A stretch of DNA of 64,000 bases, from contig WTGN01000060.1 in NCBI GenBank assembly GCA_011523545.1, positions 1 through 64,000 on the forward strand, read 5' to 3'. This DNA is from Chloroflexota bacterium (GTDB lineage Bacteria > Chloroflexota > Anaerolineae > Aggregatilineales > Phototrophicaceae). How positions within the stretch are numbered: the stretch's first letter is position 1; each line of letters starts with the position of its first letter. Positions 7,303-17,004 of this stretch are shown in pieces. Below the pieces are notes generated by a model that ran no database searches, was not told the origin of the DNA, and saw only the letters and a list, made by a program, of their open reading frames with translations. The position numbers were made by a program, and so were the translations under genes.

Positions 7303-8241
7303 TCAGCCGCCGGTGACGGAGTGGGCCTGGCGGAAGATCTGCCGGAGGCGGGCGCTGATTTGAGGCGGCAGCGGCGGGCGCCCGAAGGATGCCAGGTTGG
7401 CGTCCAGATGCTGCGGATTGCCGGTGCCGGACAAGATGACATGCGTGCCCGGCTCGTCGCGGCAGAAGCGGTAAGCGGCATCGGGAATCCCGGCGGCGGC
7501 GCCTTCTTCCACAAGAAAGCCAAGCGGATCATCAAGATTGATGGCGCGCGCGTCAATTTCACCGGACGCGATGAGTTGTTCGAGGGTCGAGCGCAGCAGC
7601 TCGGGCTGGCTGAGGGCGCGGCGCACGGCGAACATGATCAGGACGCCGATATCCTTCGCGATGGCGGGCTGCAGAACGGTTTCGCGAGCGCGCTGATTGA
7701 GCAGGTTGAAGCCGACCATAACGACGTCCCAATGGCCGTCGAGCAGGGCGCGCTGCAGCATCAGGTGTTCAAGATCGCCACTCCAGTTTTCGGTGACGCC
7801 GATGAAGCGAATTTTGCCTTCCTGCCGTAGCGCCTGCATGACCGGCAGAATCTCCTCGGCGTAGTAGCTGTATTGCTGTGGGCGCAGACCGTGCAGGTGA
7901 TAGACGTCGACATAATCGGTTCGCAGGCGGCGCAGGCTGTCATGCAGGCCGGCGCGCAGTTCAGCGGCGCTGATATTCTCGCCGCGCAGGCGCTTCTTGG
8001 TTGAGATGATGATGTCTTCGCGGTTGCGCTTGGCGACGGCGGCGCCCACAATCGCTTCGGTCTGATAGGCTTCGGCGGTATCGATGAAGTTGATGCCGGC
8101 GTCGAGCCCGCGCAAAACGAGCGCGACCGATTCCGCTTCAGTTCGGATATCATCGCGTTGGCCCAGGCGGCTGGGTCCGCCGGCGCCGATGCCGATGACG
8201 GAGACGCGCAGGCCGGTGCGTCCGAGCGTTCGATATTGCAT
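7303..8241 (-). CDS. Aldo/keto reductase
   Basis: This 312-residue cytoplasmic (alpha/beta)8 enzyme should reduce aldehydes or ketones with NADPH. The tetrad is visible as Asp/Tyr in 'FIDTAEAY', Lys in 'IISTKKRL', and His in 'VYHLHGL'; 'GKIRFIGVTENWS' is also typical. The C-terminal cofactor region reads 'HVILSGTGNPQHLDANL'. I chose the ATG at 8241 because the product then begins MQYRTLGRTGLRVS and is preceded by AAAGGAG; a longer start at 8301 adds an atypical leader. The substrate is not inferable. Confidence 0.9.
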   Translation of the reverse strand: MQYRTLGRTGLRVSVIGIGAGGPSRLGQRDDIRTEAESVALVLRGLDAGINFIDTAEAYQTEAIVGAAVAKRNREDIIISTKKRLRGENISAAELRAGLHDSLRRLRTDYVDVYHLHGLRPQQYSYYAEEILPVMQALRQEGKIRFIGVTENWSGDLEHLMLQRALLDGHWDVVMVGFNLLNQRARETVLQPAIAKDIGVLIMFAVRRALSQPELLRSTLEQLIASGEIDARAINLDDPLGFLVEEGAAAGIPDAAYRFCRDEPGTHVILSGTGNPQHLDANLASFGRPPLPPQISARLRQIFRQAHSVTGG

Positions 8242-8325
8242 GGGGTCTCCTTTGCCGCTTGCAATGTACGAATAGTATAGCCACTGCAGCAGGGCTATCA
8301 AAGTAATGCATAGAGCAGAGATCTT

Positions 8326-8355
8326 GTAGGGGCGAGCCGCCGGATTCGGCCCCGG
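8326..8355. repeat. Degenerate palindromic repeat copy
   Basis: GTAGGGGCGAGCCGCCGG is intact on the left, but the right arm (ATTCGGCCCCGG) has decayed. It sits between divergent genes. Confidence 0.55.
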
Positions 8356-8430
8356 CGCAGGACGGATATGGGCGATGAGTGATAGCGCGCTGAGATGGTG
8401 CGAGGCATTTCGTCAATGCTGCGCGGCTGT

Positions 8431-8436
8431 TATAAT
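8431..8436 (+). promoter_or_regulatory. Candidate -10 box of the DUF1028 gene
   Basis: A perfect TATAAT lies 29 bases before the ATG at 8466. No convincing -35 box is visible at the usual distance. Confidence 0.4.
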
Positions 8437-8465
8437 CTGGCGCCTGGGGAGAGGGTCGGAATGAG

Positions 8466-9338
8466 ATGAAGATTCAAACTTTTTCAATTGTCGCCCATTG
8501 CCCTGACGAAGAGGCCTGGGGCGTGGCAGTGGCGAGCAAGTTTCCGGCGGTCGGCGCGGTGGTGCCTTGGGCGCGGGCGGGCGCTGGCGCGGTGGCGACG
8601 CAGTCTTATGCCAAGATCGGTTTCGGCCCTGATGGCTTGGCGCTGATGGGCGAGGGGCTTTCGGCGGCGGATGCGTTGAGCCGCTTGCTCGAAGCGGACG
8701 AGGGGCGTGAGACGCGTCAGGTGGCGCTGGTGGATGCGCGTGGCGGGGTCGCCGCGCATACCGGGAGCGAATGCCACGATTGGGCCGGGCATTTGCTGGG
8801 CGAAGGCTTCTCGGCCCAAGGCAACCTGCTGGCGGGCGTGGCCGTGGTCGATGCGATGGCGGCCGGCTTCAGGCGGGCGGAAGGCGAATTGGCTGATCGG
8901 CTGGTGAAAGCCTTGCGGGCTGGCGAGCGGGCCGGCGGCGACAAGCGCGGCAAGCAATCGGCGGCGGTTCTGGTGACGCGCCCCAACGGCGGATATGGCG
9001 GCGACAACGATCGTTACCTGGATTTGCGCGTGGATGATGCCGCGGAGCCGGTGGCCGATCTCATCGCCTTGGTGAAGCTGCATCATCTTCATTTTCAGCC
9101 GCCGCGCCCGGAAGACAGGTTGCGCATCGACGAAGATATTGCGCGCGAGCTGCAGGCCATGATGATCGAGCAGGGCTACATGACCGGCGAGGTCAATGGC
9201 GATTGGGACGAGGTCTGTCAGCAAGTCTTTCACATGCTGATCGGCAATGAGAATCTGGAAATGCGCTGGACGCCCGAGGCCAATCGTCATTCGATAGATC
9301 GCGTCGCGCTGGAGTATCTGCGGCAGCGCTTTGGCTGA
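8466..9338 (+). CDS. DUF1028 family Ntn-type hydrolase
   Basis: The 290-residue protein matches DUF1028: 'TFSIVAHCPDEEAWGVAVASKFPAVG' near the start, 'ATQSYAKIGFGPDGLALM', 'GFSAQGNLLAG', and 'SAAVLVTRPNGGYGGDNDRYLDLRVDD'. The family has an Ntn-hydrolase-like fold and is annotated as putative amidase or peptidase without a proven substrate. The last 65 residues form a helical extension, 'IARELQAMMIEQGYMTGEVNGDWDEV', which resembles a peptidoglycan-binding-type helical bundle. No signal peptide is seen. The next gene overlaps its stop by 8 bases. Confidence 0.85.
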   Translation: MKIQTFSIVAHCPDEEAWGVAVASKFPAVGAVVPWARAGAGAVATQSYAKIGFGPDGLALMGEGLSAADALSRLLEADEGRETRQVALVDARGGVAAHTGSECHDWAGHLLGEGFSAQGNLLAGVAVVDAMAAGFRRAEGELADRLVKALRAGERAGGDKRGKQSAAVLVTRPNGGYGGDNDRYLDLRVDDAAEPVADLIALVKLHHLHFQPPRPEDRLRIDEDIARELQAMMIEQGYMTGEVNGDWDEVCQQVFHMLIGNENLEMRWTPEANRHSIDRVALEYLRQRFG

Positions 9339-10800
9339 GGGGCTGTTTCGGCAGAAGCGGCACAGCGCCGCGGCCCTGCTCATCCTGCTGCTGGCGAGTT
9401 TTTTTCAGTTTCATCTTGCGGCGCGCGATAATCGCTTCCTCCCCGATGAAGCGTTTTTTATGACCTTCGCGCGCGGGGCGGCCGTCAAAGGCGCCTGGCT
9501 TTTGCCCGGGCCGCTGGATAAGCCGCCGCTGTCGATTTATCTCAGCGCCCTGAGCATGGTCTTGGGCGCGGTCACCGCCGATGCTGACGGTGTGCTGCAG
9601 CTTGACGCGCATGTTGGCGAATTCGCCGCGATGCTGCCGAACGCGCTGCTGGCGCTGCTGCTGACGGCGCTGATGATGCGCCTGGCCGGGCGGCTTTATA
9701 GCAGCGCCTGGGCGGCTGTTTTCGCGGGCTTGCTCACGGTCGCCTCGCCCTATTGGCTTGCTTATGGCGCGAGCGCCTTCACCGATATGAGCCTGCTGTT
9801 CTGCTCGGCGTTGGCGCTGTATTGCGCCTTGACCAGGCGCTGGGCCGGGGCGGGCCTGGCGCTGGGGCTGGCATTTTGGTGCAAGCAACAGGCGGTCTTC
9901 ATCGCGCTGCTGGTCATGCTGCTTCTGCTGGCGGGCGGCGGCCGGCGGCGTGATTGGCTTGGCTTGGGGCTGCCGCTCGTCATCGGCGGCGCGGCGCTGC
10001 TGATTTGGGATATGGCGCGGCCGGAGACGAGCATCTTCGTGCAGGCGGCGGCCAACAATGCGCCGGACAACTGGCTGGCTGCTCCATCGCTTTGGGTGGA
10101 GCGGCTGGTTCGATGGCTCGGGCTGGGCTTGGGCCTGCTGGGCCCGCCGCCGGTGACAGGAGTCTTGCTGCTGGGCGCGGCCTTCGCCTCGTTTCGCCGG
10201 GCCGGGGCGGGTTGGCGGATGACGTCTATTGAGCGGGCGCTGCTCATTTACATCGCCGGCACAATCGCTGTTTTCGCGATTTTGCAGTTCAACTTCTACG
10301 GCCGTTATCTCCTGTTGATACTGCCGCCGCTGATCATGCTCGCCGCTGGGCGGCTGGCGCGCTTGCCGGAGGCCGCTGCGCGCGGGAGAGGTCTGCGCTT
10401 CGGTTTCGTCATGCTCTTGCTTGCGAGCGCGATATGGAGCGTTAACCGAGGCGGGAGCCTGGGCGCCGCCCGCCGTGTCAATGACGGGCTTGACCATTTG
10501 GCCGCGCATCTCAACGCGAAACCGATTGCCACGGTGATTTACGATCCCTGGCTGGGCTGGGAGCTGGGTTATTATCTGGGGCCCTGGCATGACAAGCGGC
10601 GCGTGCATTATCCGACAACGGCGGCGCTGGTTGATGGCGCGCTGGCTCTGGATGAGGCGGGCGACCGCTATTTCATCGCGCCGAGTGATCAAGCGCATGA
10701 GCAGTGGCTGGCGGCGCTGCGCCGGGCTGGGTTCGGCGTCGGCGTCGATTATGAGCGCAACCGCTTCATCGTTTATCGCTTGCGCCCGCCCGATGACTAG
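9331..10800 (+). CDS. GT39-like integral membrane glycosyltransferase
   Basis: The 489-residue protein has about ten hydrophobic helices and the layout of the ArnT/PMT-like GT-C superfamily. The first loop carries the acidic motif 'RFLPDEAFFMTFARG' and then 'PLDKPPLSIYLSALSM', both typical of lipid-linked sugar transferases. The C-terminal 120 residues are soluble and probably external. The start is TTG at 9331, overlapping the preceding gene; no better start lies nearby. The acceptor and sugar cannot be inferred, and it is not in a glycan cluster. Confidence 0.8.
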   Translation: MAEGLFRQKRHSAAALLILLLASFFQFHLAARDNRFLPDEAFFMTFARGAAVKGAWLLPGPLDKPPLSIYLSALSMVLGAVTADADGVLQLDAHVGEFAAMLPNALLALLLTALMMRLAGRLYSSAWAAVFAGLLTVASPYWLAYGASAFTDMSLLFCSALALYCALTRRWAGAGLALGLAFWCKQQAVFIALLVMLLLLAGGGRRRDWLGLGLPLVIGGAALLIWDMARPETSIFVQAAANNAPDNWLAAPSLWVERLVRWLGLGLGLLGPPPVTGVLLLGAAFASFRRAGAGWRMTSIERALLIYIAGTIAVFAILQFNFYGRYLLLILPPLIMLAAGRLARLPEAAARGRGLRFGFVMLLLASAIWSVNRGGSLGAARRVNDGLDHLAAHLNAKPIATVIYDPWLGWELGYYLGPWHDKRRVHYPTTAALVDGALALDEAGDRYFIAPSDQAHEQWLAALRRAGFGVGVDYERNRFIVYRLRPPDD

Positions 10801-10915
10801 GGCCCCAAAAATTGGGGGTGAGCGGGCCAAATAATGGCGTATACTTAAATTATGTGATTGAAAGAGATTTTGCTGCTTGTCTCGCTAACTCGTTCATTTT
10901 CCGGGGCGAATCCGC

Positions 10916-11518
10916 ATGGAGTTTCTGACCGATCCAAATGTGATTTATTTGCTGCTGATGGCGGGTTTGTGGATCAGCGCGACCGGCACCTATATTCCAG
11001 GAACGGGCGTGGCCGAGATTGGCGGCGCCGCTTTGATTCTGGGCACTTTGTTCTTGCTGGCGCAAGTGGCGACCAACTGGATCGCGGTCATTGCGCTGGT
11101 GATTGGGGCGTCGCTCTTCTTCTTGCTGCCGCTGCTCAAGTCGGAGTGGGAGCGTTTCGCCATTGCCGGCTTGGCGCTGCAGGCGGGCGCCAGCTTTTTC
11201 CTCTTCTATGGGACGAGCGTATCACCGATTTGGATCGCCGTTGGCGTACTGGTGGCCTGGGCTTATCACCGCACGATTCTCCGCCGCGTTGTTGAGCAGC
11301 AGCGCACACTGTCGTCGACGCAGAAAGACGCCTTTCTGGTTGGCGAGCGCGGCCGGGTGGTGGCGGAGATTGAAGATAGGGGCACGGTGCAGGTGCATGG
11401 CGAGTTGTGGACGGCGCGCAGTCGCTCGCGGCTGGAGAGCGGCGCCGAGATCGTGGTGACGGGGCAGGAAGGCCTGGAGCTGCATGTAGAGAAGGCCAAG
11501 CGCCTGGAAGCGGATTAG
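10916..11518 (+). CDS. NfeD family membrane protein
   Basis: The 200-residue protein has four hydrophobic segments (about residues 8-30, 35-55, 58-80, 90-115) and a C-terminal soluble OB-like domain, 'GERGRVVAEIEDRGTVQVHGELWTARS', ending in 'VTGQEGLELHVEKA'. This is the short NfeD form without the ClpP-like protease domain. It lies 52 bases upstream of an SPFH gene; such pairs are conserved, with NfeD thought to assist the SPFH oligomer at the membrane. A TATACT box is visible at 10840-10845. Confidence 0.9.
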   Translation: MEFLTDPNVIYLLLMAGLWISATGTYIPGTGVAEIGGAALILGTLFLLAQVATNWIAVIALVIGASLFFLLPLLKSEWERFAIAGLALQAGASFFLFYGTSVSPIWIAVGVLVAWAYHRTILRRVVEQQRTLSSTQKDAFLVGERGRVVAEIEDRGTVQVHGELWTARSRSRLESGAEIVVTGQEGLELHVEKAKRLEAD

Positions 11519-11570
11519 CTTCGTCGATTGTGCAAAGCTAACGCAAGACAAAAAATTAGAGGAGTGAGAC

Positions 11571-12557
11571 ATGAATGGAGAACTGACACAGGTTTTGGGG
11601 GCGGGCGCAAGCGGTTTGCTGCTTGTCATTGTCGTCCTGGCTGTTTTCATGCTGCTGCGGAGCTCGATCCGCGCGGTCAAGGAATATGATCGGCTGGTCA
11701 TATTTTTCATCGGGCGCTTCAGCACGGTGCGCGGCCCGGGTTTGACTTTCGTCATCCCCTTTGTGGAATCGGCGACCAAGGTGGACATGCGCGAGAAGAT
11801 CATCGACATCCCGTCGCAAACCGCCATCACCAAAGACAACGCCTCCATCGGCATTGACTTTCTGGTTTATTATCGCATCACCGATCCTGAGACGTCGGTG
11901 ACCAAAGTCGGCGATGTGGTTGACGCGACTGGCAAGATCGCGACCACGACCCTGCGCGCTGTCATCGGCGATATCGTGCTGGACGATGTGCTTTCGCGCC
12001 GCGACCAGATTAATGATGTGCTGCGCGTCAAGCTGGACGAGACGACCGAGCGCTGGGGCATGAAGATCACGACGGTCGAGATCCGCGAGATTGAGCCGCC
12101 GCGGGCCATCCAGGACGCGATGAACCGGCAGATGAGCGCCGAGCGCGACCGCCGGGCCGAGGTGACGCTGGCGGAAGGCGAGAAGCAGGCGGCAATCGCC
12201 CGCGCCGAAGGCAGCAAGCAATCGGCCATCCTGGAAGCGGAAGGGCAGAAGCAATCGCAGATCTTAAGAGCCGAGGGCGAACGAGAGGCGCAATTGCTGA
12301 CGGCAGAAGGTTACGCGAAGGCGCTGACGGCAATCCATGAACGTGCCCGCGATGTCGATGGCAAGACGATGGCGCTGCAGTATATGGAGATGCTGGAGAA
12401 GGTCGGCAGCAGCCCGTCGACCAAGTTTGTGCTGCCGATGGAGTTGACGAGCATCGCCCAGAGTTTCGTCAGCACAATGGGCGCCGGCGCTGGCGCAGCG
12501 CTGGCCAACACTGGCAATGGCGTTGACGCGCCCGAGCCGGAAGCAGTGGCCGAGTAG
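11571..12557 (+). CDS. SPFH domain (stomatin/slipin-like) protein
   Basis: The 328-residue protein has an N-terminal membrane helix (residues 10-28) and an SPFH/band-7 domain to about residue 195 (KEYDRLVIFFIGRFSTVRGPG, VDMREKIIDIPSQ, TTLRAVIGDIVLDD). A coiled coil rich in AEGEKQAAIARAEG repeats follows, then 'KFVLPMELTSIAQSF'. It is predicted to oligomerise at the cytoplasmic face of the membrane. GAGGAG at 11559-11564 is a good ribosome-binding site. Together with the preceding NfeD gene it forms a two-gene operon. Confidence 0.93.
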   Translation: MNGELTQVLGAGASGLLLVIVVLAVFMLLRSSIRAVKEYDRLVIFFIGRFSTVRGPGLTFVIPFVESATKVDMREKIIDIPSQTAITKDNASIGIDFLVYYRITDPETSVTKVGDVVDATGKIATTTLRAVIGDIVLDDVLSRRDQINDVLRVKLDETTERWGMKITTVEIREIEPPRAIQDAMNRQMSAERDRRAEVTLAEGEKQAAIARAEGSKQSAILEAEGQKQSQILRAEGEREAQLLTAEGYAKALTAIHERARDVDGKTMALQYMEMLEKVGSSPSTKFVLPMELTSIAQSFVSTMGAGAGAALANTGNGVDAPEPEAVAE

Positions 12558-12564
12558 GTTTGCG

Positions 12565-12600
12565 TCAATTCATCACAGAGGCGCGGCGGCCACAGAGAGT
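12565..12600. repeat. CACAGAG-type repeat
   Basis: ATCACAGAGG..GGCCACAGAGAG lies 17 bases after the SPFH stop codon and directly before a palindromic doublet. Confidence 0.5.
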
Positions 12601-12602
12601 TT

Positions 12603-12680
12603 GTAGGGGCGAGACTTGTCGCGCCCTCCCGCGCGCGATACCATATTCGGTCAACGGGCGACCCAATGGGTCGCCCCTAC
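12603..12680. repeat. Palindromic repeat doublet (one copy degenerate)
   Basis: The copy at 12603-12626 has an imperfect right arm. The copy at 12656-12680 is intact with inner stem CCC/GGG. Both are downstream of two convergent genes. Confidence 0.8.
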
Positions 12681-12768
12681 AGTCTCCTTTATCGAGTGTT
12701 CTTTAGATTGTGTGAGCCGCCTTGTGACCCGCGGGGCTGTAGTGCAGCCTGACTGCTTGTCGTCCGAT

Positions 12769-15700
12769 TTAGTCCAGCGTGATTTGCCAGGCGGAGACGC
12801 CGATGACCACGCCGCCGTCCTTGACGAAGAGGGCTGGCTCCAGGGGCGCGTCGGCGGGCAAGAAGGCGATGGGATCGCCGATTTGTGAATCGTTGAAGAA
12901 TGCGCTGACGGCGCCGCTGGACGGATCGCGATCGAGGCGCAGGCGTGTGATCAGATTGTTGACCGAGCGCTGGCTGATGACATCGGCGACGCCATTGTGG
13001 ACCAGGGCGAGACTGATGACATCGGGGCCGGCTTGCTGGATTTGAATGCCTGCGGCGCCAGCACCGGCCGCGTCGCGCAAGACGATGCCGAAATAAACAT
13101 CGTCCGCCGCCAGACCTGGATCGGTGCTGTGCAAGGCGATTTCGGCTTCGACGCGACGAATGCGGGCGGGCGCGGCATTGCCATAGCTGCGGTCCAGCAG
13201 ATCGGCGGGCGCGGGCAGAAACAAGGTCTCGCCGTCGGTTGCGCCGCTAATGCCTAAACGCCAGGAATCGTTCTGCAAGGCAAAAAGGTTTTCATCCCAG
13301 AAAGGGGCTGAGGCGGCCTTCGCGTACAGATCGAGCAGGTTTTGCGCGCCCTTCAAGCCGTCGGGCGGCAGAATCACTGCGGGCGCGGCGGTGATGGCGA
13401 TAGTCGGGATCGGGCTGGGCATGGCGGTGGCCTGGGGGATATCGGTCGGCGCTGCTGCGCTTTCATCTTGGCTGACGTCATCCTCGGCGGCGGCTTGAGC
13501 ATCGCCGGTTTGCGCTGTGGCCGCGTCTCGTTCGGCGCTGTCCGGCGCGGCGACTGATTCTGTTGGCGCGGATTCGGGCAGAAGCGTGGCCAGGATCTCG
13601 TTGAGGTCTCCGCTGCCGGCGAGGGAGACGAGACCGCCGATGACGAGCACGACGGCGATGAGCAGAGCGCCATTAAAGACCCAGCGATTGAGCCCGGCTG
13701 GTTTCGCTTCCGGTTCGGGCAGGGGCGCCGCTTCGGGCAATTGCGCGTGCTTGGCGCTTTCGGGCGCGGTGACGTCCGGCTCAGCGAGCTCGAGGTCTTC
13801 CGCTTCGGGCGGCGCGGGCGGCATGGCTTCCACGCGGCGATACCAATGTCGAAACAAGGGATAAGCCGGATTGCGGTCGATGAACATCGCCTTGAACAAC
13901 TCGTCCATCGCCTTGAGCTTTTGCTGTCGCCCTTTGTCGCCGCTGTAGATAGCCAGGAAGGCTTCATAGGTATCGCGCCAGCCGAGCATCATCTGCGCAT
14001 GTTTGTATCCGAGCAGGTCTTCAGTGACATCGGCTTGCAGGTGTATGGCGTCGCGGATGGCTGGCTGCGGCTCGTCGAGTTGTCGATCGATCTCTTGCAG
14101 CAGATTACGCCGCTTGACGCTCAGCTCGGCCAGCGCCGCCTGCAGCTCCTGCATCCAGGCGCGGTAAGCCTGCAAATTGATATTGGCGTTGGATTCGGCT
14201 TCGGTGATGCTGCGCAGCACCTGCTCGATTTTGTTGCCGGCGGCGCGGAATTCGGCGTCGGCCCAATCCTGCAGCGCCGATTCCAGCGCTTTCAGGCTTT
14301 GGATGCCCGGCGTCAACAGGCGGGACTGGGGATTGCTCTCCAATTGGCGAATGAGCTCGGCCAGGCTGTCGCTGACATGCGGCCCGCTGAGCTCGGCGAA
14401 GATGTTCTGCGCGCTGATCAGGCTGGCGCGGCGGTCGATAAACTCGTCCAGTTTGCGCAGGGCGATGTGGCGTTCAGCGGTATCGGGCAGTGTGCGCAGG
14501 CAGGCGGCCTGCCAAAAGCGGGCGTCGTCGATGGCGCCGTCGTGGGCGTCTAGCACGCCGGAGAGGATGTATTGGGCGAAGAGGATGCGCAAGGCGGCGG
14601 TGTTGGTGGAGGCGAAACCTTGAACCAGGCCCTGGCTCATCGCCTTGAGGTAGGTTTCGGTGCTTGGCATCTGGGTCGCGAAGCCGTTGATGGCGCGGTT
14701 CTCCCGCTCGATGAAGAGGTCTTCGACATCGAGCAGCGCCTTTTGCGTGCGGCTCTCGCTCTCGACGCCGTTGCGCTCGACCCAGTCACGCAGGGCGCGC
14801 GAGAGGCGCCAGAGCCGCTCGGCGATGAATTGCTCGCCGTCGCTGCGGGCGATCTCCATTGCTTGCTGGCCAAGGCGCTGGGCATCGGCCAGTTGTCCCT
14901 GGTCGAAGGCGGCCCAGCCATCGGCCAGCGTCCGACCAAGGTGGCCGGGCACGGAATGCCGCTCGACGTAATTCGCCTTTTCCACCACGCCGCTCAACTG
15001 GCCGAACCAGCTTGACAGCGTTGGACTGATGGTGCTGACGGTTTCAGCGGCTCTGTTCAGGACGCCGGTCGCCTCGGCTTTGTCGCCGGCGACGATGACT
15101 TCGCGATAGCAGTTCCAGGCGACCTGCGCTATTTCAATGCCGGCCAGCATGTCAGCCAGCATGTCGTCGAATAGCTGCCCGGCGAATGGATGCAGTTGGG
15201 ACTTCGTATCCGCCAGCCATTTTTCCAGGTCGGAACCATCGGCGGCCGGCACATAAGTTTGGCAGTCTTGCAAGATTTCATAGAGCAGGCCGAGGAAGTC
15301 TTCAATTTTGTCCCAGACCGGGTTCGCCGGGTCGATGGCGCGGCTGCCGTCGAGGGCGGCCAGGGCATCGCGCGGGTTGTTGGCGGCGCCTTTGCCGACG
15401 ACATGCATATTGTCAGCCAAAGCCATGGCCGCGTTCAGGGCGCGCGTCAAGGCATTGAGCGGCAGGCGTCGCTCTGAGAATTCATGCTGCAGGCTGAGGG
15501 TTTGCAGATTGGCGTTGAGCGTTGAGAAGCCCTCGACCACGCCGCGGTAGATATCGCGCAATTGGCTGGCGCCGGGCTCGGCCATGAGACGGGCTTGCTC
15601 AAGCGCGCGGCTGATTTCGGCCAGGATGGCCTTGGCTTCTTCGATTGGAATGCCTTCCGCGCCCAGCTCCGCGATTGTGCTCTCGACCCGATCAAGGTTC

Positions 15701-17004
15701 GGGCCAAGCAGCAGGACATCGGGAAAATGGGAGGACACGCGCTCGGCCAGGCGGGTTTGCAGATGCCGCAGCGTCGGGTCATCAGCGTCGCCGAGCAGTA
15801 GGGAGTTGGCGGCTTTGTCGGCGCGGAATTCAAAAAGCAGCGCCGCGGCGTCGGCGATGGACGCGGGCAAGTTGTTGAGTTGACTGTCGGTTAGCATCAG
15901 GCACCAGTCGAGCAGGAGATGCACCAGGGCGCTGGTTTTGCTGCCGGCGCGCCCGCGCAGCTCCGCCAGCAGTTCGGCGGCGCTGGTCCAGTTCTGGCTG
16001 CGCATATAGATTTGCACGGCGTCGAGATCAGCGGCGACCTCCAGATCACGCAAGCGGTCGACGATCTCGGTGTGAGCATTGCGCGCGGCCGGATATGCCG
16101 GGTTCTGGCGCAGCGCGATCTGCAGATTGCTCTGCAGGGCGAGCAAGTCGTTTCGGTTCAGGTCGGGCGTTCGCAGCTTGTCAAGCGCGCGCGAGACGAT
16201 GGAATTGCGGTCTTGTTCCAGCGGCGTTCGATAACGCAGCAGGTCGGCATTGAGCTCGCTCAATGAGGCATAGCGATAACGCAGGTTGGGGTGGACGGCG
16301 CGGGTGACGATGGCCTGCAGGCGCGGGTCAATCGCCTCGGCGTCCTGGTGGAAATCGACGCGGAAATCGGCGTCGGCGTCGCGCGGCACCTCGATGCGAT
16401 AACCGCCGGACAAGATGAAATAAATTAGTTCGCCGATCTGATAAATGTCGGTCTGTCGGCTGATGCCGCCCAGCGTTGCTTCGTCTCCTTCGAGGAAGAC
16501 GGCGTTGCCCCAGTCGATGACCTTGAGTTCATAGCGATCCCGGTTCCAAAACAAGTGCTTGGCATCGACATCGTTGTAAACAATATCCAGCTCGTGGGCG
16601 TTGCGCAGGAGGTCGACGAGGCGGTCGAGAATCTCCAGCATCTCCAGCTCGGGAATGCGCTGGTGCAGCCCGGCGAGGCGCGCGACCTCATCGGCGATGA
16701 TTTCGCCTTCGGCCCGTTCCATGACGATGTACTGCTGGGGGATGCCGCCGACGAAGAATTGGCCGCTGCCCAGCAATTCGGTCAAGACGGGATGCCCGGC
16801 CAGCCGCTTGAGGGCTTCGCGCTCGTTGATAATGCTGACTTCCTGGCCGGCGCGGATGGGTGGCGCGTCGTTGGGGTTGGGGCGTTTGATGACGACGGGG
16901 CGATTGTCGGCGGCGGTGTCAACGGCGCGCAAGGTCTCGCCCGAGCGGCCGCGCGGGTAGATGTAATCGTATCGGTAGCGGTTGTCAAACAAGCTGTCCG
17001 CCAT
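12769..17004 (-). CDS. Large atypical Ser/Thr-kinase-like membrane protein
   Basis: This 1411-residue protein starts with a kinase-like domain (about residues 8-275). The ATP lysine is in 'PVVIKRPNP' and the hinge in 'YIVMERAEGE'. The catalytic loop reads VYNDVDAKHLFWN instead of HRDxKxxN, the metal motif is DWG instead of DFG, and 'QTDIYQIGELIYFIL' matches helix F. The glycine loop (YPRGRSGET) is poor. Residues about 280-1060 are almost entirely helical. One membrane helix lies at about 1105-1128 (NGALLIAVVLVIGGLVSLA), followed by a Thr/Ala/Asp-rich linker and a C-terminal beta-rich, LamG-like domain (about 1195-1411) that should be external. A sensor kinase or pseudokinase is plausible. AAGGAT precedes the ATG. 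Confidence 0.75.
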   Translation of the reverse strand: MADSLFDNRYRYDYIYPRGRSGETLRAVDTAADNRPVVIKRPNPNDAPPIRAGQEVSIINEREALKRLAGHPVLTELLGSGQFFVGGIPQQYIVMERAEGEIIADEVARLAGLHQRIPELEMLEILDRLVDLLRNAHELDIVYNDVDAKHLFWNRDRYELKVIDWGNAVFLEGDEATLGGISRQTDIYQIGELIYFILSGGYRIEVPRDADADFRVDFHQDAEAIDPRLQAIVTRAVHPNLRYRYASLSELNADLLRYRTPLEQDRNSIVSRALDKLRTPDLNRNDLLALQSNLQIALRQNPAYPAARNAHTEIVDRLRDLEVAADLDAVQIYMRSQNWTSAAELLAELRGRAGSKTSALVHLLLDWCLMLTDSQLNNLPASIADAAALLFEFRADKAANSLLLGDADDPTLRHLQTRLAERVSSHFPDVLLLGPNLDRVESTIAELGAEGIPIEEAKAILAEISRALEQARLMAEPGASQLRDIYRGVVEGFSTLNANLQTLSLQHEFSERRLPLNALTRALNAAMALADNMHVVGKGAANNPRDALAALDGSRAIDPANPVWDKIEDFLGLLYEILQDCQTYVPAADGSDLEKWLADTKSQLHPFAGQLFDDMLADMLAGIEIAQVAWNCYREVIVAGDKAEATGVLNRAAETVSTISPTLSSWFGQLSGVVEKANYVERHSVPGHLGRTLADGWAAFDQGQLADAQRLGQQAMEIARSDGEQFIAERLWRLSRALRDWVERNGVESESRTQKALLDVEDLFIERENRAINGFATQMPSTETYLKAMSQGLVQGFASTNTAALRILFAQYILSGVLDAHDGAIDDARFWQAACLRTLPDTAERHIALRKLDEFIDRRASLISAQNIFAELSGPHVSDSLAELIRQLESNPQSRLLTPGIQSLKALESALQDWADAEFRAAGNKIEQVLRSITEAESNANINLQAYRAWMQELQAALAELSVKRRNLLQEIDRQLDEPQPAIRDAIHLQADVTEDLLGYKHAQMMLGWRDTYEAFLAIYSGDKGRQQKLKAMDELFKAMFIDRNPAYPLFRHWYRRVEAMPPAPPEAEDLELAEPDVTAPESAKHAQLPEAAPLPEPEAKPAGLNRWVFNGALLIAVVLVIGGLVSLAGSGDLNEILATLLPESAPTESVAAPDSAERDAATAQTGDAQAAAEDDVSQDESAAAPTDIPQATAMPSPIPTIAITAAPAVILPPDGLKGAQNLLDLYAKAASAPFWDENLFALQNDSWRLGISGATDGETLFLPAPADLLDRSYGNAAPARIRRVEAEIALHSTDPGLAADDVYFGIVLRDAAGAGAAGIQIQQAGPDVISLALVHNGVADVISQRSVNNLITRLRLDRDPSSGAVSAFFNDSQIGDPIAFLPADAPLEPALFVKDGGVVIGVSAWQITLD

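Noticed and set aside
10803..10817. CCCCAAAAATTGGGG hairpin as a terminator of the GT39-like gene
   Set aside because: The stem is only six pairs and no T-run follows; it may be chance or a protein-binding dyad.
9193..10830. Minus-strand open frame of 545 residues opposite the GT39-like gene
   Set aside because: The product is Arg/Gln/Pro-rich low-complexity sequence; the plus strand has clear membrane helices and GT-C motifs.
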